Of a stretch of 30,080 bases of DNA, positions 21,366-30,080 are shown piece after piece (the first letter of the stretch is position 1; each line of letters begins with the position of its first letter). This DNA comes from Asterionellopsis glacialis (taxonomy: Eukaryota > Bacillariophyta > Plagiogrammaphyceae > Rhaphoneidales > Asterionellopsidaceae). The stretch lies in the NCBI GenBank assembly GCA_014885115.2, contig WKLE02005628.1, positions 1-30,080 on the forward strand. The letters are read 5' to 3'. Position numbers and translations under genes: made by a program. Under the pieces are notes generated by a model. The model worked only from the letters and a program-made list of their open reading frames with translations, had not been told where the DNA came from and did not search any database.

Positions 21366-24300
21366 CTACGTACTTTTTTGATTTTCAGCGGAAAATTTGG
21401 CAATATTTACATTACCATCGGTTGGATCATTGACACCCAAATCATTCAATAATTCCATTACCCATCCACTCTTTTTGAAACCTTGCGTAGTTTTGTATCG
21501 ATAATCAACACGTCGACTCATAAAGACTATGCATTGTTCACGTCCCATGGCAGCAAACAAACCCTTACCAGAATTAATATCACCATCTCGTCCAACCAAC
21601 ATGGCCTTGAGTGCATCCGGGGGTGTCATATACAAGGTAACCAACTCACGCAAGTTATCCCAATGCGAATGATGCCGTCCAGCCAATAAGGCCACACCAC
21701 GCAAGGCATCTACATCACGTCCTAAAATAACAGCACCCACTGTAGATACATAATAATGGGCGAGTAACCTTGACACCAAAATATCATACAAACGAATGGA
21801 TAAGGCGGTCCAAAAGGTAGTTAATGATTCGGGGGTCAAGGCTGCTTGAATGTGCACAAATTGACCACGTAAGCAATAACAAAGTGATTTGACAGAAGGA
21901 CTATTTGGTGCATCCAAGGAGGATCCAGCTGGGACGGCATACGGACCACCCGATTGTCCTGTAATATGATGCAAAATACGATTTCCACCCGTGGCAAGCA
22001 TACTTTCACCACCCGTCACCAAGATCCAACGAATGTGGGTACTTAATGTTTCAAGGGCACGACCAATTGCCTCATTACCCTTTCGTTCCAATTCCATAAA
22101 GAAGGAGGCACGACGTTCTCTTGCTATTTGTATACTTTGAACGTCTTCGCAATCCTTCAAAATATCCCATACACGACCTGATCCTGCACGATTCTCAGCC
22201 CATAATTCGCGATCAAATGCCTTAATGGCAGAATGAATACGTTCCATACTCACCCAGAAGAAATTCTCAACACCTAAATCGTGAGGTGGTACATTCTCAT
22301 CGAAGGGGAGTTGAGGTTCCTTACTTGGTGCCTGTTGCGTTAACATCCCACCTAAACTTTCAATAAGTGGGTATAAAAAGGCATCACCATAAAAGGAACA
22401 CATTTGGGTATATATAGCAGTAATGACACGAGCCGTATCGTCATTGCCTGATCCAAACATAAGTCTTGCACGAGCAAGCGAATCTGTCGCTCGGATAAGC
22501 GGCTGCCGAAGTACAGATTGCTTGAGAATACCACTTAAAATTTCCTTGAAACCTTTTTGTTTCAAACTATCTACACTGAGTGGCAGTACCGGAGCGTGGA
22601 ACTCTTCAATGATGGTTTCTGCTCCAGAATTTTCCAACACACGAGGTCGATCATACATTCGTGTTTCGTCTCCCGTCAGCAAAACAAAGCCAAGCTGATC
22701 CAACGGGGAGTAACATTCATGATTCAACAAGCGAAGTTCAAGGTTAAGATAACCACGACGGTGACTACCACTCAGGGCGGCCTCTTGTGTTGTTAGGAAT
22801 TGCACGAGAGCCTGCTCAGCACTTGACGTTACAGCGACGCTACGAGAAAGCAAATATACGAACACGGCAAAAACCGTAAATAATGAGAGAGATATACAAG
22901 ATATTCACAATAAAGCCAAAACCTTGCTATAATACATACCCTTTCCCTTCACTGTTGACACGTGTGATACGGCCACTGGAGACAACCATTTTCTTGGAAG
23001 CCTCCTTCAACAAATGGAATAGACCTGCAGCCTTTTCATGGATGACAACAAACGTATCAAGTTTGGCTGCACCTGCCTGAAAGTCGCCACGTCGATCAAT
23101 ACTTTGGAGCAATCCATTGATGCGAGACTGCAATCCATTACGTTTATCAGAAATGACTCGTTGCAACAATGCACGGGCAACCTGGAGTGGCATATCCTCA
23201 GTCAAGACTGCCGAAGCACCTGAAGGGTCACCATCTGGCGCAGGTCCGAATACATGCGCAATGAGTTCAAATTCTGCTGTACAAACATCACTAACACGAT
23301 GGAAAAGACTCGATAAGAGACTTCGTGTAGCGTCCATATCAAATTCATCATCTTCGTCATCAATATCAGTCGGTTTTTTGGGATTGAAGAGCTCTGGAAA
23401 ACGAGAACTGACCACCATTTGGACGTATTGCTTGTGAATTCTTTGGCCATATTTGAAAAGCATCAATGCTTGTGCTAGATGTCGGAGTTCCTTCCAGTCG
23501 ATGCATCCGGGTCCGGCATTTTCGGAAAAGTCGTATTGGCCACCAGCACTGTAAATTTCCGTGAAGGAATTCAACAAACGCGCTTCCAATGCCTTACTGA
23601 TACGGTCAATCAAGTTAGCTGTGAGCATGAAACGACGAGAGGAATTTGGATCGACATCTGCAATAGCTCCAGCAGTTGAATTGGCTCGGGCCTTTACAAC
23701 CTCTCGAAGTTGCTTCAAAACCTTGGAAGCCTCCAAACTTTGATCGGGACGAGTGTACAGCGAGTCCAGGATACATGAGTTATGCGCCACCACACCTCGA
23801 ATCTCTTCATTGATCTTTAATTCATCTCCCCTAGAAGCTTCACTTTCAGCAAGCTTTTCCATTTCACCCCATCTTCGAATGAGAATAATGGCAGACTCGC
23901 ATTGACGACGTTTACCTTCAGCATATTCCAACTGTTGTCCGATCTGCAAAGCTGCACGTCCATTGGTACGGAATTGTGTTTGAATATCTTCTGCTTGAAG
24001 AGCTGCATTCTGAGAAAACACATTGTGTGCTTCGAGTCGAATCTGGTAGGCATCGTCAGCTTCGGCAGCATCTTCAGTGGCATCCCGAACGGCCAAAGAA
24101 GTCAACTCTACCAATGAAGAGCACATCTGACTTGCTTCATTAAGCACTTCAGACATTTCTTCCTCCTACGAATCATAAATGAAAGTATGAAACGTGAGAA
24201 TTTATGGATCCTTAAAGTTTAAACAAAAGCAACAGAAAGTAAACTGGACGACTTCTCTCAACGTACCTCAGCACATCCCTGTAACAGTTTGTCCAACAAT

Positions 24301-24842
24301 CCTAATAAGTCAATATTGGCCTCATCAGGACAGTATACATACAGCTCTAAGACTCTTTGCCACCTTGCTAATCGAATTTGTGCACGTTCTGACTGAGTAA
24401 GACCTTGCTTTGGCTTTACATCTAACTGATCTAAAATATCTCTAGCCTGTGATTTCAGCTGTGCTACAGCCTCAGCTCGTTTCTGACGACGCTCTTGACG
24501 TTCTTTCCATGATTCGTCAGTTTCAAAGGTATAAGATTTGAGAATTTTGTGATCCTTGGCTAGACCAGCACGAATCCGTGCATTGTGTAAACGTACATCT
24601 TCTCTCGCTGCCTTTAACAATCGGCGAAGTGACGCATCCTCTGGAACCTTTCGCAGATAATGCAACATTGGCTCTGCCGAAAGAGGGTTGAACAGGTACT
24701 CATCTGGAATCCATTCATTAACATCTTTATTGTGAGCAGCATTTTTCTTCCTGTCTTCCTCACGTTGTTGATCTGTATCGAAGAACTCGACATCAAAGTC
24801 AGAAGGTGTCAGGGCAACCTTTCCTCGTAACGGTGAAGCCAT
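21366..24842 (-). CDS. SEC10: Exocyst complex component Sec10 (EXOC5), three exons
   Basis: Sec10 is a subunit of the eight-protein exocyst that tethers secretory vesicles to the plasma membrane. Exons are 24842-24267, 24165-22940 and 22839-21366, giving 1091 residues. Family landmarks are the helical IGQQLEYAEGKRRQCESAII block, FMLTANLIDRISKALEARLL, the LLQRVISDKRNGLQSRINGL segment with SIDRRGDFQAGAAKLDTFVV, and the C-terminal VGAVILGRDVDALRGVALL with LRELVTLYMTPPDALKAML. The protein is almost entirely helical, with no transmembrane segment. It is longer than animal or yeast Sec10 (about 700-870 residues). The extra length is mainly an N-terminal region of some 190 residues with its own exon, holding charged, helix-forming sequence. 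The start at 24842 is the first ATG of that frame. It diverges from the twin CX9C gene. Confidence 0.85.
22840..22939 (-). other. Second intron of the Sec10 gene
   Basis: This 100-bp intron starts GTATGT and ends CTCGTAG. It is phase 2: GG plus C completes a Gly codon, and the protein continues as KGVAVTSSAEQ. Confidence 0.85.
24166..24266 (-). other. First intron of the Sec10 gene
   Basis: This 101-bp phase-0 intron starts GTACGT and ends TTCGTAG. Splicing joins QGCAE to EEEMSEVLNE. Without it, exon 1 ends in a stop two codons later. Confidence 0.85.
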
Positions 24843-25478
24843 CGTCGTTCAAATCAAACAAAATAGTTCTTTTCAAGGTGTTCCCTCCTACGCGATTTCA
24901 GCCAAGACAACAAGTCAAATATCGAGAGCCAGCTATCTGTTCGTTTTTCAGTATCGCTCTGTTTTGTTTTCAACGTCCACTGTTCAATCGGTTATCGAAG
25001 GATAAGAGCAGCGTCGTGTTGCCTTAAGCCGTCAAGGATGGCGTCTTTGGTCTTTGGTCAACGCTCGAGGATCTAACAAAGTTTCACAGTGCAGGGCGGG
25101 ACTTGCTTTCTGCTTGTGTCTCTCTTTTTTTATGAGTAGGTGCTCTAGAGACGGACGGGAACAAGATGCGTTGAAATAGACAGACAAAGAAACAACTTGA
25201 ATTCCTGTACCTGGTACATTTCTACATATCCTCGTAGATAGGGCTTAAGATCTTTCCGAGCGATTCCTTCCACCTCACAATTTACGTAGAGGTATCCTCA
25301 GATTTCGGGGTGTACCAACGCAGAATCGCGATAGACCTCCCGACTCCTTGTCACATCACTCACTTGTCATCGCATCTCTGGTCTATTGGCATCCTCAATA
25401 GACACTACAGTAGCCTGTGATTGCTCCCTCAAGTCTCCATTACTCCATTCGTGGTTAAAAGGTGGCCCAGTTTAAAAC
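24843..25478. promoter_or_regulatory. Divergent upstream region of the Sec10 and twin CX9C genes
   Basis: This 636-bp CpG-normal region has no credible coding frame. It contains the inverted motif TGTACCTGGTACA at 25206-25218, a shorter form of the palindrome at 28916-28933. Promoters for both genes are expected here from layout alone. Confidence 0.5.
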
Positions 25479-26969
25479 ATGCAGGCAGCGAGAGCTCTTC
25501 ATTTGAGCAAAAGTAGCAGCAAAAAGGTGTTGGAACCTTTTGTACGAAGACACCATACAAAATGTCGTCGAATGATGCGGACAACTACGTCACGTGGCTT
25601 GCATCAATTGGCAAGACCACAGTTGTCAACAAATTCATTGTCGTTCCCACTTTTACCTCTGGTAGGTATTTCAATGGCACTCACTGCTGGTAGCGTGAAT
25701 GCTCTTACTACTGTTGGTTGTGATAGTGAAAAGGAACCCACCGAAGAAGAATTGCAACAAGAATGGGATAATTTTCTTGCCAAATCCATAATTCCAGGTG
25801 AAGATGACGATGACGATGACGACGAGGATGATGATGACGAAGAAGAAGACGATGAGGAAGAAGATGGTGAAAATGATGATGACGAGAAAGTGGAAGCAGA
25901 AGAAGAGTCTGATGAAGAAAGTCAACCAACGAGTGCAGATGATAATGACATGACACCATCATCGTCATCGGAAGAGACGGCAATTGAACCTGTACAAGAT
26001 CCCTATGATGATCTACCCGCAGATGATGAGCCCACTCATTGCTCTATTTGTCGTATTAATCGGGAAGGACCCTGCCGCCCGCTTTGGCGTAAATTTGAGA
26101 AATGTATGAAAGACCACTCTGACGAAAAGAAGGAAGCTGGCGAGGAAAATACGCCAAGTTTGGGAGAAAAATGTGACAACTACATGATGCCGTGGGTTGA
26201 CTGTTTCCAACAACACCGGGGTATTTACACCATCCTTACTAATAAGTTTTATCAGAATGAATATTTAGATGATGCTGAAGCTGCTGTTGAAGAAAAAGAT
26301 CGCATGTGTTGGGCTCAAGATCCTGATGTGGATTGGACAGGTTGGTTGGATTACCTGAAAGAAAATAAGATGACCGTAGGTAAACTGTTCCTAGAGTATT
26401 TCAAATCGGAACAACGCCAGCTTTTCTTAGACAACTACCGCGTTGATATGGAAAAACGGGGTGTAAAACCCAAGAGAGCCTGGTACGAAGAAGATCCACA
26501 AATCATTGATTGTCAAGCACGGGTAGCTCTGAAAGATGCACAAACAGATCTTCCAATTGAGGTAGCTTACGCACGCGATCAAGATGGGAAGATTCTGGGG
26601 TTTGAAAATTTTAACAATGATAAAAAGGAGGGCAAAAAAGAATCGGCACTTAATTTTTCTATCCATCTTGCAGATACCAAGTCAATCAAAATTTGTGCTA
26701 TCTACCAGGAAGAGCCTGCGCCTCAGGAAGAACAAAAAGATGGCGATGCAGAGAAGGCATCTGAGCCAATATTGGCAAAACGCCTTTACTACAGTAAGCC
26801 TATAACTGTGATTCAACCCATGGCAGAAGCAGAGCTTTTGGGTAGAGCTCCTGAAGGTGAAGCAATTCCTGAAGAGGCATGGGAGCAAGAAGTTACGAAT
26901 ATTCGAACAACAATTACACAACCTCCTTACCCCTCAGACGAGATGGACATTGAAAAAGAGCAGATCTAA
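25479..26969 (+). CDS. Mitochondrial twin CX9C (GCK/Mia40-like) protein
   Basis: The 496-residue product has the layout of the intermembrane-space oxidoreductase Mia40. A basic, Arg/Ser-rich presequence (1-50) is followed by a hydrophobic anchor (about 56-76), an acidic Asp/Glu region (about 107-148) and a cysteine domain. That domain has C188-x2-C191, then C199-x9-C209 and C232-x9-C242, a twin CX9C fold preceded by a dicysteine motif. Mia40 has CPC at the dicysteine site; here it is CSIC, as in plant GCK-domain proteins. The GPC before the first CX9C is also shared with Mia40. About 250 further residues follow that Mia40 lacks, containing a DWTGWLDYLKE segment and a probable beta-rich part; I cannot assign them. 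Mitochondrial placement and disulfide chemistry are inferred. The gene is intronless and its stop lies 54 bp from that of the convergent glutaredoxin gene. Confidence 0.75.
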   Translation: MQAARALHLSKSSSKKVLEPFVRRHHTKCRRMMRTTTSRGLHQLARPQLSTNSLSFPLLPLVGISMALTAGSVNALTTVGCDSEKEPTEEELQQEWDNFLAKSIIPGEDDDDDDDEDDDDEEEDDEEEDGENDDDEKVEAEEESDEESQPTSADDNDMTPSSSSEETAIEPVQDPYDDLPADDEPTHCSICRINREGPCRPLWRKFEKCMKDHSDEKKEAGEENTPSLGEKCDNYMMPWVDCFQQHRGIYTILTNKFYQNEYLDDAEAAVEEKDRMCWAQDPDVDWTGWLDYLKENKMTVGKLFLEYFKSEQRQLFLDNYRVDMEKRGVKPKRAWYEEDPQIIDCQARVALKDAQTDLPIEVAYARDQDGKILGFENFNNDKKEGKKESALNFSIHLADTKSIKICAIYQEEPAPQEEQKDGDAEKASEPILAKRLYYSKPITVIQPMAEAELLGRAPEGEAIPEEAWEQEVTNIRTTITQPPYPSDEMDIEKEQI

Positions 26970-27023
26970 AACTTAAATTACATAGTAAATGTTCTTGATA
27001 ATCACTGATTTCTCTTCATTTAA

Positions 27024-28622
27024 TCAAGTTTTGGCGTGACCAAGCAGAGAGTTGGGACTGCATCCAAAAATAGCCGTAACAGGATCCAGCTCATTAGGCT
27101 TAAGTTTACTTGCAGCGAAAGTGACAAATCGACTAGCATTGGTGCTCCAATCATAGGTGTTATACTTTACACTAATTGGTTTTCCAGAATCAATCATTTT
27201 TTGGAGCTTGTCCTTTTTGCTACCGCGCAAAAAAGCAAGTATTTTGGCTGGTAGTTTCTCCGCCGAGTCTACAAAATCAGCTTGGAACCAAGATAAAATC
27301 ATTGTCAGACGCAGCAAATTATTTTTTTCATCAATAGTAACGTTTTCTTCTTGCTCAGCGAAAGCTTGTGCAACAATTCGAAGTTCCTCATCAATAGCGT
27401 CTGCTGTAAAGTTTTTGACAGGGGGACAACTTTTTGCTCCGCAATTCAAAGCAAAATGAATACGACAATCGACCTTTTCCAATGCAAGTTTGATTCGTGG
27501 GTCTTTATCATCGAATTGAGTCTTAAATGCATAAGGGGGTCTGCCATTGGCACGTAGGATTCCGTTTTCCAAGTCGTTGAAAGAAAGAATGACACCTCCG
27601 ACATTAAACTTTATCGTCGTAAAGAATTGACCCCGGTTCCAGTTGCTTGTTGCAATCCCAACCTTTATGAAAGCATACTTGATCATGAGGTTGTAAAGAT
27701 TAATACCAAAAGCAAGGCGTGTCTTTTCATCCATCTTGTCCAGTGCAACCCCTTGCAATTCGCACACCGCTTCTTCAAATGTTATGTAATTTTCATCGTC
27801 CCTAGCAGCAATATAATCTACATCGCCGTGTTCATTTGTGGCAGCAGATTCAATCTTTCCTATTAGCTTCTTCAAACGTTTCAGAAGTCCCATTGGATTT
27901 GGATCAACAGGTTCTGTCCAAACACGAAACGAGTTGAGAATTTTGGGATCTTGGTACCGTGAAAGTCGGAAATACAAGTTCTTTTTGTCCTTAAAATCAT
28001 GTTCTCCCAATACATGATTCAAAATTTGTTTTTCCCGAAGATACTTTCCATACTTCACCGCATCATCGCGGGAATTGATTGATTCCCACTCAACCAAGGT
28101 ATCTACAGCTTCCTTTCCAGTAAAAGAATTTTTGTAAACAGTGAGATTCCACGAAAGGTCCTGTCGAGGCAATGCATTACTGAGCCGCGTCGTAAGATCC
28201 AAAACAGATGTTAGTGTGCCATCTGGAAGTTTGACTGCCACATTCATTTCATCACGAGGAGGTGCTGGCTGTTCAACAACTGGTGGGGTTGTTGGTACCG
28301 CAAGGCGAGGATCTTTGGGATCAGGTTTTGAAGCAATTTCTTCTTCATACTTATCAGCCAAAAGTTTGTACTTTCCGCTTGCGACTTCTTCTTCCCATTT
28401 TTTAAAGATCGCAATAGTTTCATCAGCTCCTCCAACGTGAAGGTCATTAAAAAATACCTGAGGCACAGTTAGTCTATCAGCGAGAGATAGCATGTCAGTT
28501 CTCTTGTCGGGATGCGATGTGAGCGATATTTCAGTGTATGGAATATTTCCCTGCGTGAGAGCAGCCTTTGTCCGTTTGCAATGCGGACAGTCTTGGATGG
28601 CAAAAATCGTAATTCGACCCAT
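27024..28622 (-). CDS. Glutaredoxin-DEP-DUF547 fusion protein
   Basis: This 532-residue intronless gene combines three domains. Residues 1-80 are a glutaredoxin with the dithiol active site C12-P-H-C15, the cis-proline motif VP54 and the GGADE glutathione-binding turn at 64-68. Residues about 150-235 resemble a DEP domain (SFTGKEAVDTLVEW, then YLREKQILNHV, ending in NLYFRL). Residues about 295-430 are DUF547, marked by FGINLYNLMIKYAF and HFALNCGAKSCPP. Glutaredoxins reduce disulfides using glutathione; DEP domains usually aid membrane or G-protein signalling contacts; DUF547 has no settled function. The same domain order is known in other eukaryotes, so the fusion is not unique. With no signal peptide or transmembrane segment, a cytosolic protein is likely. 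The start is the ATG at 28622, directly followed by the beta strand of the glutaredoxin fold. Confidence 0.93.
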   Translation of the reverse strand: MGRITIFAIQDCPHCKRTKAALTQGNIPYTEISLTSHPDKRTDMLSLADRLTVPQVFFNDLHVGGADETIAIFKKWEEEVASGKYKLLADKYEEEIASKPDPKDPRLAVPTTPPVVEQPAPPRDEMNVAVKLPDGTLTSVLDLTTRLSNALPRQDLSWNLTVYKNSFTGKEAVDTLVEWESINSRDDAVKYGKYLREKQILNHVLGEHDFKDKKNLYFRLSRYQDPKILNSFRVWTEPVDPNPMGLLKRLKKLIGKIESAATNEHGDVDYIAARDDENYITFEEAVCELQGVALDKMDEKTRLAFGINLYNLMIKYAFIKVGIATSNWNRGQFFTTIKFNVGGVILSFNDLENGILRANGRPPYAFKTQFDDKDPRIKLALEKVDCRIHFALNCGAKSCPPVKNFTADAIDEELRIVAQAFAEQEENVTIDEKNNLLRLTMILSWFQADFVDSAEKLPAKILAFLRGSKKDKLQKMIDSGKPISVKYNTYDWSTNASRFVTFAASKLKPNELDPVTAIFGCSPNSLLGHAKT

Positions 28623-28915
28623 TGTTTAGTGATTGAGTTCTCTCCCGTATTTTCTCTAGCAAACAAAGTGAAAACGAAGAGTGATTTGGCATTTCTTCTG
28701 CAGCGCTCGGGATGATTCGGAAGAGTGCAAGTGAGACTCCTTTAGTAAAATCTCAAATCGCGTTTTGTAACCCAAGCTATCTCGAATTTTTGACTGTCTA
28801 CCAAGTACAGTTTTTGAATATACGCCTGTACCATGTATTAAATAGATATATTTAATATTTATAATACCAGGTACACCAGTAAATAAAACTGTCACTATTT
28901 TACAGGGTACCGTCT

Positions 28916-28933
28916 GTACCTGGTACCAGGTAC
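28916..28933. repeat. 18-bp perfect palindrome
   Basis: GTACCTGGTACCAGGTAC is exactly self-complementary. A 17-nt near copy follows at 28951-28967, and half-sites occur at 28865-28873, 28935-28945 and 29033-29042. Confidence 0.9.
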
Positions 28934-28950
28934 TGTACCAGGTACACGCC

Positions 28951-28967
28951 GTACCTGGTACCAGGTA
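28951..28967. repeat. Second copy of the GTACCTGG palindrome
   Basis: GTACCTGGTACCAGGTA repeats the palindrome at 28916, lacking only its last base. Confidence 0.85.
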
Positions 28968-29320
28968 AGACCTAGTATTAATATGTAAGTACAGGTATTT
29001 GTTCCAGGGTGCTTTGAGAAGCAGTACCTGCTGGTACCTGGTAGGACCTACCGGTGAGTAACGGTACTGGCTGGGCAAATCATTTTGCCCTCATTTTATT
29101 TCTTTCCGCCCTGGTGCCGTCTGACATGATATCTTTTCGATCCATGTACCTTTTAAAATTCCGAAGATTATTGGATTTTTGCAAACAGCAAAGAGTTTGG
29201 GCTTTTTAGTTGATTAAAAAATCAGCAAAATAAAATTTTGGAATCTGACATCCATGTTGAAGTCCGAAGTGGACTACAATTTTCGTACAAAAAACGAGTG
29301 ATAATCTTAAGACTTTCAAC

Positions 29321-30000
29321 TTACCAACCCGTCAAACCAAAACGACGAAATCCTTCGACTTCTGCTTGCAAAGAGACTGGAAGCACTTCATGCATCGGAC
29401 CAATTCCACCATACCTATCCCTTGTCTGGAATAGAACGGCAGTATTGAAGGATGGCTTTAATTCTTCGCACCACCCTCGGTTTTCACACTGAAATTGTAA
29501 TGTCCCACCAAAGCCATCTTTCCATTGGTCACCATTTTTTGCTTTCGGTCCCTCCATTAACGAGAGTACAAAAGCGAATGTCCCCGAAACGCCATCATTA
29601 TGGGTAGACAAAAAGTCCCCAGTTGAATAAAGAGTAACGAACAAATCTGAAAGCTCTTCACTATCAAGATCTATGTCACCCTTGGTTGATTCTGAAAGAA
29701 TATTTTGAACTTTATCGATAATGTTCTTGCTCAAAAAAGTTTGTTCCATTTCTTTGACCAATGGATGGTCATGATGGAGTTCCCATTTAGAATACGAAAA
29801 GAGATTTTCTCTTTTCATCTTCTGTGCCGTTTCATTACGAGCCACGATATTATCCAGACTTCGTACCTTAGCATTACTGTTATACGCACCTTTAAATTCT
29901 CCGTCGTTGTTTGTTGCGTATTGCCATCCAAGATGACGATCATAGTCAGAAGAACAGGATCCTTCCTCTGTGCCGTCACTTTGGAAGCAAGCATCCCATT
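29321..30000 (-). CDS. 2-oxoglutarate/Fe(II) oxygenase (prolyl hydroxylase-like), 5' partial
   Basis: This is the C-terminal part of a 2-oxoglutarate-dependent dioxygenase of the prolyl 4-hydroxylase type. The iron ligands are visible as H-x-D in STHND (codons at 29594-29602) and a distal His in MHEV (near 29390). The Arg that would bind 2-oxoglutarate is in RRFGLTGW (near 29342). A GFGGTLQFQC strand lies between them. The frame continues upstream without an ATG to a stop near 30050. A good acceptor (TTGTACTTTCAG) ends at 30001, so the exon probably begins at 30000 and earlier exons lie beyond the right edge. Substrate and location are unknown. The apparent stop follows TGW, but the sequence there, TTGGTAAGTTG, is also a consensus donor, so the true C-terminus may lie in a further exon. 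Confidence 0.8.
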
Positions 30001-30080
30001 CTGAAAGTACAATTGGTATATTGATAATACAATCTAATAAATTATGAGACTATTCTAAAGGTCTCGATTTGATCATAGAG

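Larger units (their letters stand above)
28623..29320. other. Intergenic region rich in GTACCTGG palindromes
   Basis: This 700-bp region lies upstream of the glutaredoxin fusion and downstream of the oxygenase. From about 28800 to 29070 it is packed with inverted copies of GTACCTGG. The sequences at its edges (CCAAGTACAGTT and the complement of AACGGTACTGG) are loosely inverted, so this could be a miniature transposon. The 140-codon minus frame at 28656-29078 is created by the repeats and is not a credible gene. 29080-29320 is AT-rich and shows nothing further. Confidence 0.55.

Noticed and set aside
28656..29078. 140-codon minus-strand frame between the glutaredoxin fusion and the oxygenase
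   Set aside because: It runs through the GTACCTGG palindromes and its protein consists of YLVPGT-like repeat translations.

Overview
The window looks like nuclear DNA of a diatom, probably a pennate one, or a close stramenopile relative. The evidence is short GT-AG introns (about 100-143 bp), alternating strands without operons, very long Gln/Asn/Thr-rich proteins, and a decayed piggyBac-type transposase whose C-terminal Cys/His-rich block resembles diatom copies. The assignment is inferred from gene content and style.

Layout. 1-1359: no convincing gene. 1360-2838 (minus): a probable DUF1769 gene of three exons; its first junction is unresolved. 3219-6460: a degenerate transposon with 11-bp terminal inverted repeats and a frameshifted piggyBac-like transposase. 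6461-13180: an AT-rich repeat desert with no recognisable gene. It includes a 139-bp tandem duplication and an AAGCTTGA-rich segment. From about 3465 to 13110 CpG is almost absent (roughly ten in 9.6 kb) while both flanks are CpG-normal, which marks an old, probably methylated transposon block.

13643-29320 is a compact euchromatic gene run: M17 leucyl aminopeptidase (+), CtIP/Sae2/Ctp1-type end-resection factor (-), an unrecognised coiled-coil protein (+, two exons), exocyst subunit Sec10 (-, three exons), a mitochondrial-looking twin CX9C/GCK protein with Mia40-like layout (+), and a glutaredoxin-DEP-DUF547 fusion (-). A 2-oxoglutarate/Fe(II) oxygenase (-) runs off the right edge. From the aminopeptidase to the glutaredoxin fusion the genes alternate in convergent pairs (54-334 bp between stop codons) and divergent pairs (640-740 bp shared upstream regions).

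The genes do not form one pathway. The most notable items are the very long CtIP/Sae2 homologue with a well conserved C-terminal domain, the Mia40-like protein with CxxC in place of CPC, the sharply bounded CpG-poor block in which the few differences between repeat copies are all transitions, and an 18-nt perfect palindrome with relatives in other intergenic regions.
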